Positions 1-11,800 of a DNA stretch of 64,000 nucleotides are shown piece after piece. Position numbers and translations under genes: made by a program. Every line of letters starts with the position of its first letter. Within the stretch, counting starts at the first letter, position 1. Origin of the DNA: Ariolimax columbianus (taxonomy: Eukaryota > Mollusca > Gastropoda > Stylommatophora > Arionidae); the NCBI GenBank assembly GCA_036924085.1, contig JAVGWX010000011.1, forward strand, positions 26,591,976 to 26,655,975, in the 5' to 3' direction. The notes under the pieces were generated by a model. It saw only the letters and a list, made by a program, of their open reading frames with translations, made no database searches and had not been told where the DNA came from.

Positions 1-1100
1 TGTCACCATTTCTTCCACTGCCGCCCTCAGTGCCTCTGCCTCCGCTCTGAAATTGCTTGTGTACTTACCAGTAGCGAATGACAGTGTTATTTTTCTGCCA
101 TTTGGTAGGTTCAGGAATGCTCCTGCCCCTCCGTTCTGTGTAGTATTTGTTACAGAACCGTCGGTGTATGCATGTGTCCAGTCCATGCTTGGGTAGCTTT
201 TCGTTATGAAGCTTAGGGTAGTATCTCTCCTTTCTTTTTCAGTCTGGCAGTTTTTGTTTGCAATACCTGGTATATTTTCTACCACCTCTGGAAATATATC
301 CTGCCTCCAGGTAGGTTTTCGTACAGTAGTGATGGGTTTTAGTGTTGTTAGTGCGTTTATGGGATCTTCGTGCATCTTTGCTTTGGCTATTTCTGCAAAT
401 TTTCTTCGCTTTAGTTTCCCATTTCCCAAATTGTTTAGTCTCTGGTGCATTGGATGGTCGGTCAGTCTTCGGAGTTTCTCTGACTGCAGCTGGGCTCTGC
501 AGTCTCTTCTATCGGTCATGGATTGCAGTTTTGTAATCTTTTCAAGTTCTACAATTGGCGTTGACTTCATGCCACCTGTTATAATTCTCATGGCTTGGTT
601 TTGAAGTTTGCTAACTTTATCGAAGTTCGCCTTCGCTGCTGTTGTCCATGCCGCAATGCCATACTCGAGAACTGGTCTCACTCTTCCAGTGTACAGTTTC
701 TTTAGTATGCCTTCGTCTGCTCCCCAGCTTGTGCCTGCAAGTTTCCTCATGATTGCCATTCTTTCTCTGGCTTTCATTCGGTTTCTCTCAATCTGACTTT
801 TCCATGTCATGCGCCTATCAAATGTGACTCCCAGATAGGTTTGGTTGTCGTTTGGCTGCAGGAATTTGCCATTTAGACTTAATTTGGTATTTTGGGGTTT
901 TAATGAAAGCGAATATTGTGCATGTGGTTTTCTCCTCGTTTATTTTGACCAGCCATGAGTTCGCCCACTCTTCCAGCATCCGATTTCTTGCTATTGTGAG
1001 ATTCTTTTCAGAGGTCCACATAGCCAGATCGTCTGCAAACATTGAGCTATGGACTCTTCTTGGTATATTCTCTGTAATATCGTTTATATAAAGTATATTT
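1..1100 (-). mobile_element. RNase H-bearing LINE fragment, antisense, runs off left edge
   Basis: On the minus strand the sequence reads from the RT palm (LYINDITENIPR, then MFADDLAMWTSEKNL, the catalytic FADD box) through the thumb to an RNase H domain start (DGS, then NFRAEAEAL) that leaves the window at base 1. The middle part has lost its reading frame. It is the same family as the copies at 39161-39430, 57462-57640 and 58522-59320. Confidence 0.85.
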
Positions 1101-1740
1101 GTTTAATTTTTCATCTAATTAGAGTTTCATCATTATTGTGTCTTTTTTATTTCTTTATTAGTAGCATTCGACCAGCACAACTACAATTGACCTTTTTGCA
1201 GGAAGCCTGTTCTTGTAGAGATGGTTTCTGAGGCTCTCTGTTTTAAATGTTACAGTTGCCAAACTCATTCACAACCTTACTTAGTCATCTTTTATTCTCT
1301 CCTCTTTCTGGCATTCGTCCTAAAAAGGCTTAGTACAATGAAGTCTCTAACACTGTCCCAGAGAGCAGTTTCTCGTATTGGGCTTTATTATTATTAAGTT
1401 GAGTGCATTGGGCATATTCTTTCATCCCCAGGACATGGGATTAGTGAACTCATTATCTAAAACAATTTGTTCTAGAAACTACCACTACAAAAGCACACAT
1501 GGTACTTTGTCGCAGGCTTCCTGAAGGAGACCACTGTGGTGGCCCTATACTCCAGCTGGAGTGAAAAAAGGGCAAGAAAAGGGAGTCCACGCAGGGAATG
1601 CCCCTTTATTGCCATGCTATGACGATGGTGGTACTCTTGTTTGTTTCCGTAGTTCACATTGATCAGTTTCTTGTGTACACAAACATCCAAATGTTATCCG
1701 AGCTGAAAAGAATTTCTTCTTCAGGTTTGGTCATGAAGAG

Positions 1741-2260
1741 GACGTTTGTGACATCATGTTGCAGTTTACAATGGACGAGTACATCTACCTTGGACGTCTG
1801 CTCAACATGCAGAACGATCTAAGCCCAGAGTTGATCAGACAGCACACTCACGAAGGAGATGGTGTCCAAACTCAGAGTGACCCAAGTCTCCCTCAAAAGA
1901 CACATGGCCAGCCTCACTTCATAGCCAGTGCACAAAAGGTCTACATAATTCAGACATATGTCAAATTGTCCATGGTGGAAGATGCAGTTATTTATGTAGA
2001 CGAGATGAAACATCGGACAAGGCAATTACTGTGAAGAATGGACGATCGATGTAGCACAGCGACAGTCGACAGCAATATGGTACTCCAGACACAAGAAACA
2101 ACGACAGAACTACAGTTGGTCCGACACCCTTACATCCCGCAACAACATTCATGATGCCACAGATGGGCGACTCATTATCCACTGGTCCACTGTAGCCCAA
2201 GACAGACCATTGGAAGAGAAATTGGGACCCACAACAGTGTAATCGCCGCTGAAGAACAGG
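1741..2260 (+). mobile_element. RTE-like LINE fragment, C-terminal part
   Basis: Frame-broken reading of [11 protein letters not shown] and the downstream DAVIYVDEMKHR block. The same domain occurs antisense at 5626-6760 and 47925-49600, and sense at 26046-27796, so this is one dispersed family. No intact ORF. Confidence 0.7.
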
Positions 2261-2714
2261 TTGTCTAGTAATCCATGCTGCAGTTTACGGTGAGGCTGGC
2301 GATATCTGATCCTTTCGACCAGACTTATTCGATTCCTTGTCTCTTAGCAATGCTGCATGATTGCAGTCTGTTTCAAGAACCGACACTTGAAGGCAGAATT
2401 TATTCTTGGTCAGTTATGGGTCACTGACCCTGATACAAGTAACCAGCTATGAGTCGCTGGCTGCTGTCAGCTTGCTGCTGCATCTTCGACCCTGAAAAGA
2501 ACATGACCTCTGTAACCACCTAAACTTAGGAAACTAAAGAAGGTTGTTCATGAAATACCAACCTCATCATATTTGACCATTGCTATTGACACCACCTCAC
2601 TAAATGCTCAGATACAGGCTTCCTGTAAATAGGTCAGCTGTAGTGGTGTCCTTATGTTTCACTTGGAGAGAAAAGAGGAATGACTAAACAAATGTATATT
2701 GTATTTTCATATAG
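2261..2714. other. Intergenic or intronic, dispersed repeat remnant
   Basis: About 2280-2510 is the reverse complement of a repeat also seen at 20100-20330 and 55010-55100 (shared phrases about GGTCAGTTATGGGTCACTGA and GCTGACAGCAGC). I see no coding signal in the rest, up to the IDE exon acceptor. Confidence 0.4.
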
Positions 2715-2817
2715 AATATCTGTTGTTTCAAAGAAGTATGAAGGTCAGACAGACAAGACGGAGAAGTGGTACGGAACACAATACAAGGTCACCAACTTCA
2801 CAGACGATCAAATTAAG
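2715..2817 (+). CDS. IDE: IDE exon a (first in window)
   Basis: The acceptor follows a T-rich tract (ttttcatatag) and the donor is AAG/gttagc. The first base completes a codon from an upstream exon outside the window; 34 codons follow ([11 protein letters not shown]... to DDQIK), ending in phase 0. This aligns with the IDE segment that joins the second and third M16 domains. Confidence 0.93.
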
Positions 2818-5800
2818 GTTAGCAAACAAAGATAACAAAGCTGAGCATTTTTACAAGTTTTTGTTTATTAACTTGAAATGATCATTGTCCGTTTGTGTAG
2901 GATCCATTTCTCCTGTTTTAATCAACTTCCCCATAACCTAGAGAGCTGACATTGTATATACAGCCTCTACTAGTGCAACCAGTTAATCTATCAAATTTTG
3001 ATTGAAGGATTCTGGACAGGTCATTTAAAAACTTGTACGAAAAACAAATTTTGTATATTTACTTGCATCGACAGCGAGGTCTGCAACTTCAAGGCACATT
3101 TAACCTTTAGATAATTCAATTTATGTCTTTAAATAGTAATTTTTGCTAGCTAAGTTTAGTTTTCATGAATATACATTTTTTTAAAAACTATTGGACATAC
3201 CTAGTCTTCTGTGCTCTTCTACCCTGGGGTGTAGAGGTTGGCCAGAGAGAGAGTGGCAGACTTCTGTCTGCTGACTTCCTCTTTGTCTGGTTTCTGACTA
3301 GTCCTTAGTCTTACAGAATTCCCACCCCAGTGGACTTTGGGTCATCCTCATAGTCTAGAGCCCTGGTTCTTGTGTTCCCATATTTGTCATCTTTCATTCT
3401 ATAGATATGTCCAGAGTGGGCTCTTTGTGTATGATAAGGTCAAGAATAGCACCACTCTCTCGCAGAGAGCATGTCATAAGAGGCGACTAACTGTGACATG
3501 GCATAACACCAGCCATGGTTAGGTGGTTTGTTTAGAGCAGCATAGATGGCGTCTAACAGGCTGCAGGTCTACTTTGCTTAAGTGTTTGAGTCTATTAAGA
3601 TGGATTCACACCTCGGTTAACCACCCTCCGTAAGCGATTGTCCCAACGCAGCGAAGTATTAAGCTGCTCGAGCCTAGCCTGCTAGGCAGGAAACCCTTCT
3701 CCCGGCTACATTCAGCTCATACCAGAGCTGGGACCTGCACAGGGGCATCTGTAAGGTAAGACCACAGTCTCTGAATCCTGAATACCTCTGGTCATTTTGC
3801 CACTGATCCATGATAGCTCAGGACGAGAGAGTGAGGTTGATGACCAGCGCAACTTCTTTCTCACTATAATCCAAATACAGTGCAAGTTACATCATCAGGA
3901 CAAAAGCTATTTGATGATGTCACCATCACTTGCTATGGACAACTATACTTTGTGAATGTTTTTTATCCTCCCATGTTTGCACTACCACTGATGCTGTTGT
4001 CTTTATTCTACCCGCCTGCACAGAAGTGGTCACAGTGTACTTTGAACAAGAATCTCCGTCTTCCAGCCAAGAATGAGTTTATCCCCACCAAATTTGAACT
4101 TGTGTCTCGAGAATGTGAGGTAAGCACATGGCCCAGCCAAATTGAATTGGTTTTAGCTTTATTTGGTTTTAGCTTTATTTGGATTTACTTTATTCATAAA
4201 AGAGCATTGTTTGTATTAGCCATATATCAGTGATATTTTGCAGTCGCAGATAAGATATATTTGCAAATAGTTATAGAAAAGTGTTTTCATGTTATTCACA
4301 GAAAAGGGATTTTTGCATTTGTTACAGAAAAATGATTTTTTTGTATTATTCACAGCAAGATGGCTGTTTCCTTAGCAGCATAAAAAATGATTTTTTATAT
4401 TGGTCACATAAAAGTGATTGTTGCGTTTGTTGTAGAAAAATTATTTCTGTATTTGTCACAGAATGGTGATTGTTTCCTTAGCCAACCACATAAACAATTA
4501 TTTTTGTATTGGATTTTTTGTTTTTAATTGGTGAGAGTATAGTGGTTTTTGTTTAGTCACAGAAGCGTGATTTGCACATTAGGCACATAAAAATTATATT
4601 TACATTAGTGACAGAAAAATTGTTTTTACTTTAGTCACAGAAAATTGGTTTTTACATTGGCCACGAAATAGTGATTTTATTTATTTGTCAGAGAGGAGTG
4701 ATTTTTTTTTTGGTAATCACAGAAGAGTGATTGCGGGAGTTCAAATACCTAGGTAGGATGTTCATTGATGATGGCAGAGTGGACAGAGAGATTGCACATA
4801 GAATTCAGAAGGGGTACAGTGTTCACTATCAAATTCCACCGATTTTGAAACACCCTAGAGTGCTTCTTTCAACTAAGGAGGCTGATAAATACACTATTTA
4901 TTCCTACATTATGTTACCAATGTCAATCTTGGTCCTTACTAACAACCCATAAGAGTAAGATCCAAAGCTGTGAGATGTGCTGTGGGAGAAGTACATCTGG
5001 AAAGACAATCCATGACCGAATCCGCAACACCACGCTGAGACAGACAGTGGGGACAAACCCAGTTAGTGCCTACATTAACTCTCAACAGAATGCATTATGA
5101 CCAGTCTGCATCAAAAGCTTATCTTATGCAGGTCTCCAGTTCACAAGCAAGAGGCAGATGTCGATGGATCAAGGGTGTCTCTGACACTCTCAGAAAGTGA
5201 CACTTTAATGACAGCAACAAGCCTCCCACTTGGTGATAACAAGAAATCTATACATCCCACCTTTCTGTGACGCCATATGGCAAGAGCATTAGGACAAAAG
5301 GAGAAGAAGAGTGATCTGTGCCTTAGTTTGCAGAAAAGTAAATTTTGTATTAGTCGCAGAAAAGTAAATTTTGTATTAGTCACAGAAAAGTAAATTTTTT
5401 ATTAGTTGCAGAAAAGTAAATTTTGTATTAGTCGCAGAAAAGTAAATTTTGTATTAGTCGCAGAAAAGTAAATTTTGTATTAGTCGCAGAAAAGTAAATT
5501 TTGTATTAGTCACATAAAAGTAAATTTTGTATTAGTCGCAGAAAAGTGGTGGTTGTTTTAGTCACAGCAAAATTGACTTTTACATGAGCCACAAAAGAGT
5601 GATTTTATTTATTTGTCAGATCTTGATCTTGATGACCCGTTCGTCAGCATAGCTGCAGGTTCCAACATCATCTCAATCGGACCCTGTCTTGGGCCACGGA
5701 AGTCCAGTGCGGGCTAAATGCTCCTCTAGAGGCATCTCGGATGTTGCAGCATACAGTAAGGGAGTCTGACCAACGCATTATAGGTCTTCCCCGCAGTCTC

Positions 5801-8800
5801 TTCTTACCTCGGGGGTACCAGACTGCTGTCGCTGTGCTCCATCGTTTCGTCGCAACATGTGACCTGCCCATCTATGTTTTGCTTTGTCTGCATAGATTAC
5901 CGCATCCTTCACCAGAGACAGTCGTCTTATGTCAGAATTGTGGAGACCTTGCATGCGTTGGTTCTGGAGAGTGATTCCGACCAAGCGTGTTTCACGAGAA
6001 ACCTGAGTCACTCTAGTGTTTTTGTTAGTGTCCACGTTTTGGCACCATAGCACATCGCAGGAAGTACAGTTGAATTAAAGAGGGAGTCTCGTAGGTCTTG
6101 GTCATGACAACCATCCAGGAGCATGTTAATAGACGAGAAGGCCGCGCAGCGACGTCTTGTCAGTTCAGGTTCCAGCTTATTCTCCATGTTGAGAAGACGT
6201 CCAAGATAAATGTACTCGTTGACATCTTCTAATCGTACCTCACCGAGGAAGACTGGATCACACATGGTGAAGCTATTGTGCAACACTTTGGTCTTCAAGA
6301 CATTAATTTCCAGACCCGCTCTCTTGCCTTCTCATCGAGTAGCTACATCATTTAGTTGGCTTCTACTGCGGACTCTATGATGAGCACTATGTCATCGGCA
6401 AATCGAAGGCGATTGAACCGTCTGCCGTGAATAAGGATACCAAAGGTGTCCCAGTTGCATCTACAAATGACTGATTCCAAACATGCAGAGAAGAGGTTCG
6501 GTGAGTTAGGATTGTTCTGGTGGACCCCCTTTTGAATTGCTACCACAATTGGATGTTGGAAGGGACGAAATGTGGTAGTGCAGTTCGTATAACTGTTGAT
6601 GAGAACTCTGATCGACACCTTGTTCCAACAGTGAAAGCCAGACAAAATGTGGTTCTACCTAATCAAAAACTTTTTTATAATCGATGAAGGTGATTATCAG
6701 GGTGTCTGGAACCCTTAGGCTGCCTCAATAAGGGCGGCTTCAGGTTGAAATATTGTCCATTGTGCTGTATGAACGGCGAAAGCCTGCCTGTTCGACTGGT
6801 TGCGATTCTTCAAGAGTGGTCTGGACTCTGGACCATTGCCTCCTCCGTGCTAGTTTCCACCTATATCTAAAACTTGTAAAGTTTCAGCAGCAACAATCAT
6901 ATCGAGGTCCAGAGATGCTCATCCACCCCTCGATTGCTACCACCCTCGCAGCTAGCAAGCAACTCTTGAGTTTTTATTGACACCGACATCGATGTTGACT
7001 ATGCAAATCTGATTGCAACAATTACATCAATTTCAAAGGCAGCCAGTCTTCCAGTACCCACTCACACCACAAATCGCATTTCACTTGCCGCTTAAGCTTT
7101 GCTAGAGGAGCGGTGTAAGATGGCTTGTTATCCAGACAACCACACAGCCTTCACCACCTTAAGCAAGATCTGCCACCAAAAACTCAAAGAAGATCATGAA
7201 AACTTTGCCTGCGAACGTCTGCTGAATATCGACACAGCATCAAATTAGCTACTTGTAGCCTTGCTAAACACCGTCAAATCATTCCTTGTCTGAAAGCTTC
7301 CGATGGGTCTTGCACAACATCAAAACTAGGCATGGAGTCAATAATGAACGTATACTATACCAACCTGTTCAGATCACCATATCCCCCTCCAATTGCCCTA
7401 CCATCCACTTTACCTCCAAATTCACCATGATGTCAAGGCGATGCCATCTGGAAAATCACCATGTGAAGATGGCATCACTGCGGAGGTCATCCATGCTTGT
7501 GCTACCTCATTTCCATTAGCACAACATTTTACACGTTATCTTCATTCGTGGGGGGAACACATGCTGCTTGGCACAACTCGAGGACAACACTCTTGCGCAA
7601 GAAGTGAGACAAAGAGGATCTAGGAAACTATCGTCCAATTACTCTCCTCTCGGTCACTTACAAGATGTTTACAAAATGCATCGTATTTGTTGGATAGGAG
7701 TGATTTTTGTTATTAGTTACAGAAGAGTGATTTGTGCATAAAAGTTATTTTTAAATTAGTCACAGAAAAATTATCTTTGCATAAATCACAGATGAGGGGT
7801 TTTTGAATTAATCACAGAAAATAACGTATGCATTTGTCACAGAAAGATGATTATTTCATTAGTCTTAGAAATGTAATTTTTGCATACATCACAGGTCAGT
7901 GGCTTTTTATAAGTCATAGAAAAGTGGGTTTTTTGTCTATTAGTCACAGAAAAGTGATTTTTACATTGGTTACAGCAGAACAATGTTCATATTAGTCACA
8001 GAAAAGATGTGTTTGTGTTATAGTCACAGAAAAGTGGTGTTTCTATTATTGTCACACAAAAGAAGTGTTTGTATTATAGTCACAGAAAATTGATGTTTGT
8101 ATTAGTCACAGAAAAATGGTGTTTGTATTATAGCCACAGAAAAGTGGTGTTTGTATTATAGTCACAGAAAAGTGGCATTTGTATTATTGTTACAGAAAAG
8201 TGGTATTTGTGTTATTGTCACAGAAAAGCAATCTATGCATTAGCAGCACAAGAGCTTACTTTCATTGTTTTCTTTGTCTTTCTATATCCTAGGCTGCAAC
8301 TCTGCCAGACGTCATCAAGGTCAGTTTTGTTCTTTGTTATTGTGGAAGTCTCTACAGATGTATCAACTTTTTTAACTTTTACACTGCTACATTATTTTTT
8401 TCAGCACGTCACATTTTACTATGGCTGTTGACTTTGAGAGCCTGCAACCATTTTGTTTGTTGGTCTGTAGATATGATGTTGTTGTGTGTAGAGACATAAA
8501 TTAATAAAGAACTTGTTGATGTTCTTTTTGTTGTTGTGTGAATGTTAGTTTCTGAGATAAATATAAAGGTGAAAATGTTGAAAAACCTCACAAAAATATA
8601 GACTCGCCAGTTTTTAATGTCACTGGTGTTTTGTAAAAAATTTTTAAGTAGGGACGGTTAATCAATGTTTACAAGATGGGAAAAATCTGTTAGATTCACT
8701 ACAAATGTATTTATTAAATCTACATAAACAAACTTAACAGATCTACCTCAGAAAAATCTGTTGCAAAAACGTAACTTTCCCATTCTCAATAATGGGTGAA

Positions 8801-11800
8801 CCTTCAAATTCAAGTGAAAAACAGAAGAAATCATTTCCAAATGTCTAAAACAAATTTTAGAATCACCATTCATGTCTAACCAAAAGATCCTCATCAGGGA
8901 CTAAATGAGCAACATGATGAAAGTTTAGGATGTGCTTATTTGTTTTTCTGTCTCCACAGAACACGGAGCTGTGTAGGTTGTGGTTCAAACAAGATGACAA
9001 GTTCCTCAAGCCAAAGGCATGTATCAACATTGACTTCTTGAGGTAAGAAGAATCAGCTAGTTTTTCAGATATTTAAAATTTTGAAAATATTAGCCATTAT
9101 GTGCTTGCTAATACAAATTGGGTGGCAAGAGAAAGTGTCACAAGATACGGTCTTACAGAGAGCAAACACTCACAGCTTGTACTCGATGTTGAGCCAGCGA
9201 CGTCTACGGTGGTTGGGACATGTTTATCGCATGGAAGACGAGAGGCTGCTAAAGGATATCCTTTATGGATGGTTAGCCATTGGGGTTAGAAAAATCGGCC
9301 ATCCCACACTGCAATTCAAGGACGTATGCAAAAGGGACATGAAGTCATGGAACATCCCATCCGAGGGCTGGGAAGAAATAGCTCAGGATCGAGCTATCTG
9401 AAGACAGTCAGTTGGAGGGGCATAGTGACTGCTGATGCTTATAGAGGTCTTCTGGCTGCAGAGAAAAGAGAAAGACTGAAGAGATCAAGGAACAGCCAGG
9501 CAAGCCAGCCTCCTCAGTATGGTTGTACGATCTGTGGCAGGGACTGTCACTCCCAGGCAAGCCAGCCTCCTCAGTATGGTTGTACAATCTGTGGCAGAGA
9601 CTGTCACTCGTGGATCATTTTATATGTGCTGTTTTTTACCTTTACAGCCATAGCAGACAGTGTGGAAATACAGGAGACAGAGCTGGACAAAACTTACAGG
9701 GCACCACGCACATGTTCTATAGAGGCTGAGGCGCCTATGATGTATACAAATTATATATCATAATATATTAACCTTTACCAAACATCATTAAAAATTTAAC
9801 GCAACTTTATTTTCACCTGCATCATTTTAGCATGTTTTACTGTGGTTGTTGAGTTTGAGAGCCTGTAACCTTTCTGTTGGTTGTGTCAATAAATATGGTT
9901 GTGTTGTGTGTAGAAACATAAATGAATAAAGAACTTGTTGGTGTTTTTGTTATGTGTGTGTTAGTTTCTGAGATACAAGAAGATGAAAGTGGTAGTGTAT
10001 AAAAACAAAGCACAAACATTTAGAAATAGGAACATCCATGAAGCACAATCAATAAATCCATTGAAATCACAACAAAGTACCAATACTGTTCTTTTCTAAT
10101 ATCAGCACAGCTGTTAGTTTACACCAAAAACGTATTGAATTTCATCCACATGAACAAACTAAACAGATCAATCTCACAGATGTCTTTTGCAACAACTTAA
10201 CTTCCCCATTCTCAATAATGAACTGGCCTCAATTCGCGTAAAAGAAGATAATACAGCCTTTCAAATCCATGTGTAGTCTAACACAAAATACTTTCACTGG
10301 TTATAAACAGTGTAGATGGATGTAACGTATTTATTATAACAATCTATCTATTTCTACGGTAGCCCAATTTGGTCATTATATGATTAAAACAGTGTAAGAT
10401 CTGCCGTTTTACCACGTTTTTGTATTGGCGACATCCGCTGGGTAATAAACATTTTTTTTCTGTCGCAATTTCGCGGCAATGGTGCAGTAAAGGTTAAATA
10501 TCATGTATTGTCTGCCAAAATGTTTAGAACTGAAAGCGGAATAGAAAGCAACAAAGACATTTGACATGTGGAAATGTAAATGGGAATCTTTTAAAAAATG
10601 TGCACATTGAATTGAGGGACATGTAAGTAATTAACATTACCTTTAACACCATCTTTGTACATGTGTGTCTCATGATATTTGTTTCTTTTTTCTGTATGTT
10701 TTATTTGTTTGTGTGTGCTTTACTCGTGATTTTGTTTGTGTTCGATCATATTGACCATTTCTTGTTTGGTCCACTCTATTTCTGAACTTTGAAACAAGGA
10801 GGAGCTCACATGTGTGTATCCTCAGTGAATCGATGATGATGCTCAGGAAGGTGGAATCAGGTTGCGTGCGGCGCCAATGTTTGGAGTCGGTAGGGCGGTT
10901 AAGGTTGCAGATAGTCACCTTCATACTTGTTTCGGGATATGCAGGTTTTGAAGGGAACGAGAGAGCTGATAGGTTGGCGATGATAGCTATAGCGGAGGTC
11001 GGGAGATCAATGGACCGAGTCGATATCCTAAATGCCGTTAGGGAAATTGGCTGAAAGGAAGATTAGAAGAAATTTTGATCCAGAATCTACGTCTTTTTCG
11101 CGACTGGTTCAATTTTGTGTGAAACGAGTGCCGGCGAGGAAGGAACACCACACAGGGATCCAAAGATGTCTGGTTAACCAGCACAGGACCAGAATGGTCA
11201 GTCGTCACGTGCTGGCAGACAAATTAAGGATGATATCTGAGATCATATGGACTTGTCCCGAGTGCGATAAAGGTGATCAGACGGCTAACTAACTAACTAT
11301 TTCTAAACCATTACCAGACCCAAAAAATGAAGTCTTTTTCTTGTAAGCACATCATTTTTCAACACATCACGTCATGGTTGTTGACTTTGAGAGACTCTAA
11401 CCTGCTTTTTATATATATATATATATATATATATGATTTTGTCGTGTGTAGAAGAGACATGTGTGTAGAGATATATTATTGATTATATTTTATTGTGTGT
11501 TTATGTTAGTTTCTGAGATACAAGAAGATGGAGGTGATAGTGTGGAAAAATAACACAGACATATAAACTCACTCACTATCAGCATCCCTTGGCTGGAAAA
11601 AAAATTCAAATTAGCTGATTGCAGATTATCTATGTTTACCCTAACGACCATATTTGTTACTTTCTACTATAAACGTATTTATTGTATCTGCATAAACAAA
11701 CTGAACAGATCTACCTCAGAAAAATATGTTGCAGAAAAACCCCATTCTCAATAATGGATGAATCTTCAAATCCAAGTGAAAAGCAGAAGAAATCCTTCCC

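Noticed and set aside
206..604. 132-codon plus-strand ORF at the left edge
   Set aside because: It is the antisense shadow of the RNase H-bearing LINE on the minus strand.
1..2700. Search for further upstream IDE exons
   Set aside because: No segment encodes the IDE residues expected before [10 protein letters not shown]; the region is LINE-derived, so those exons lie left of the window.
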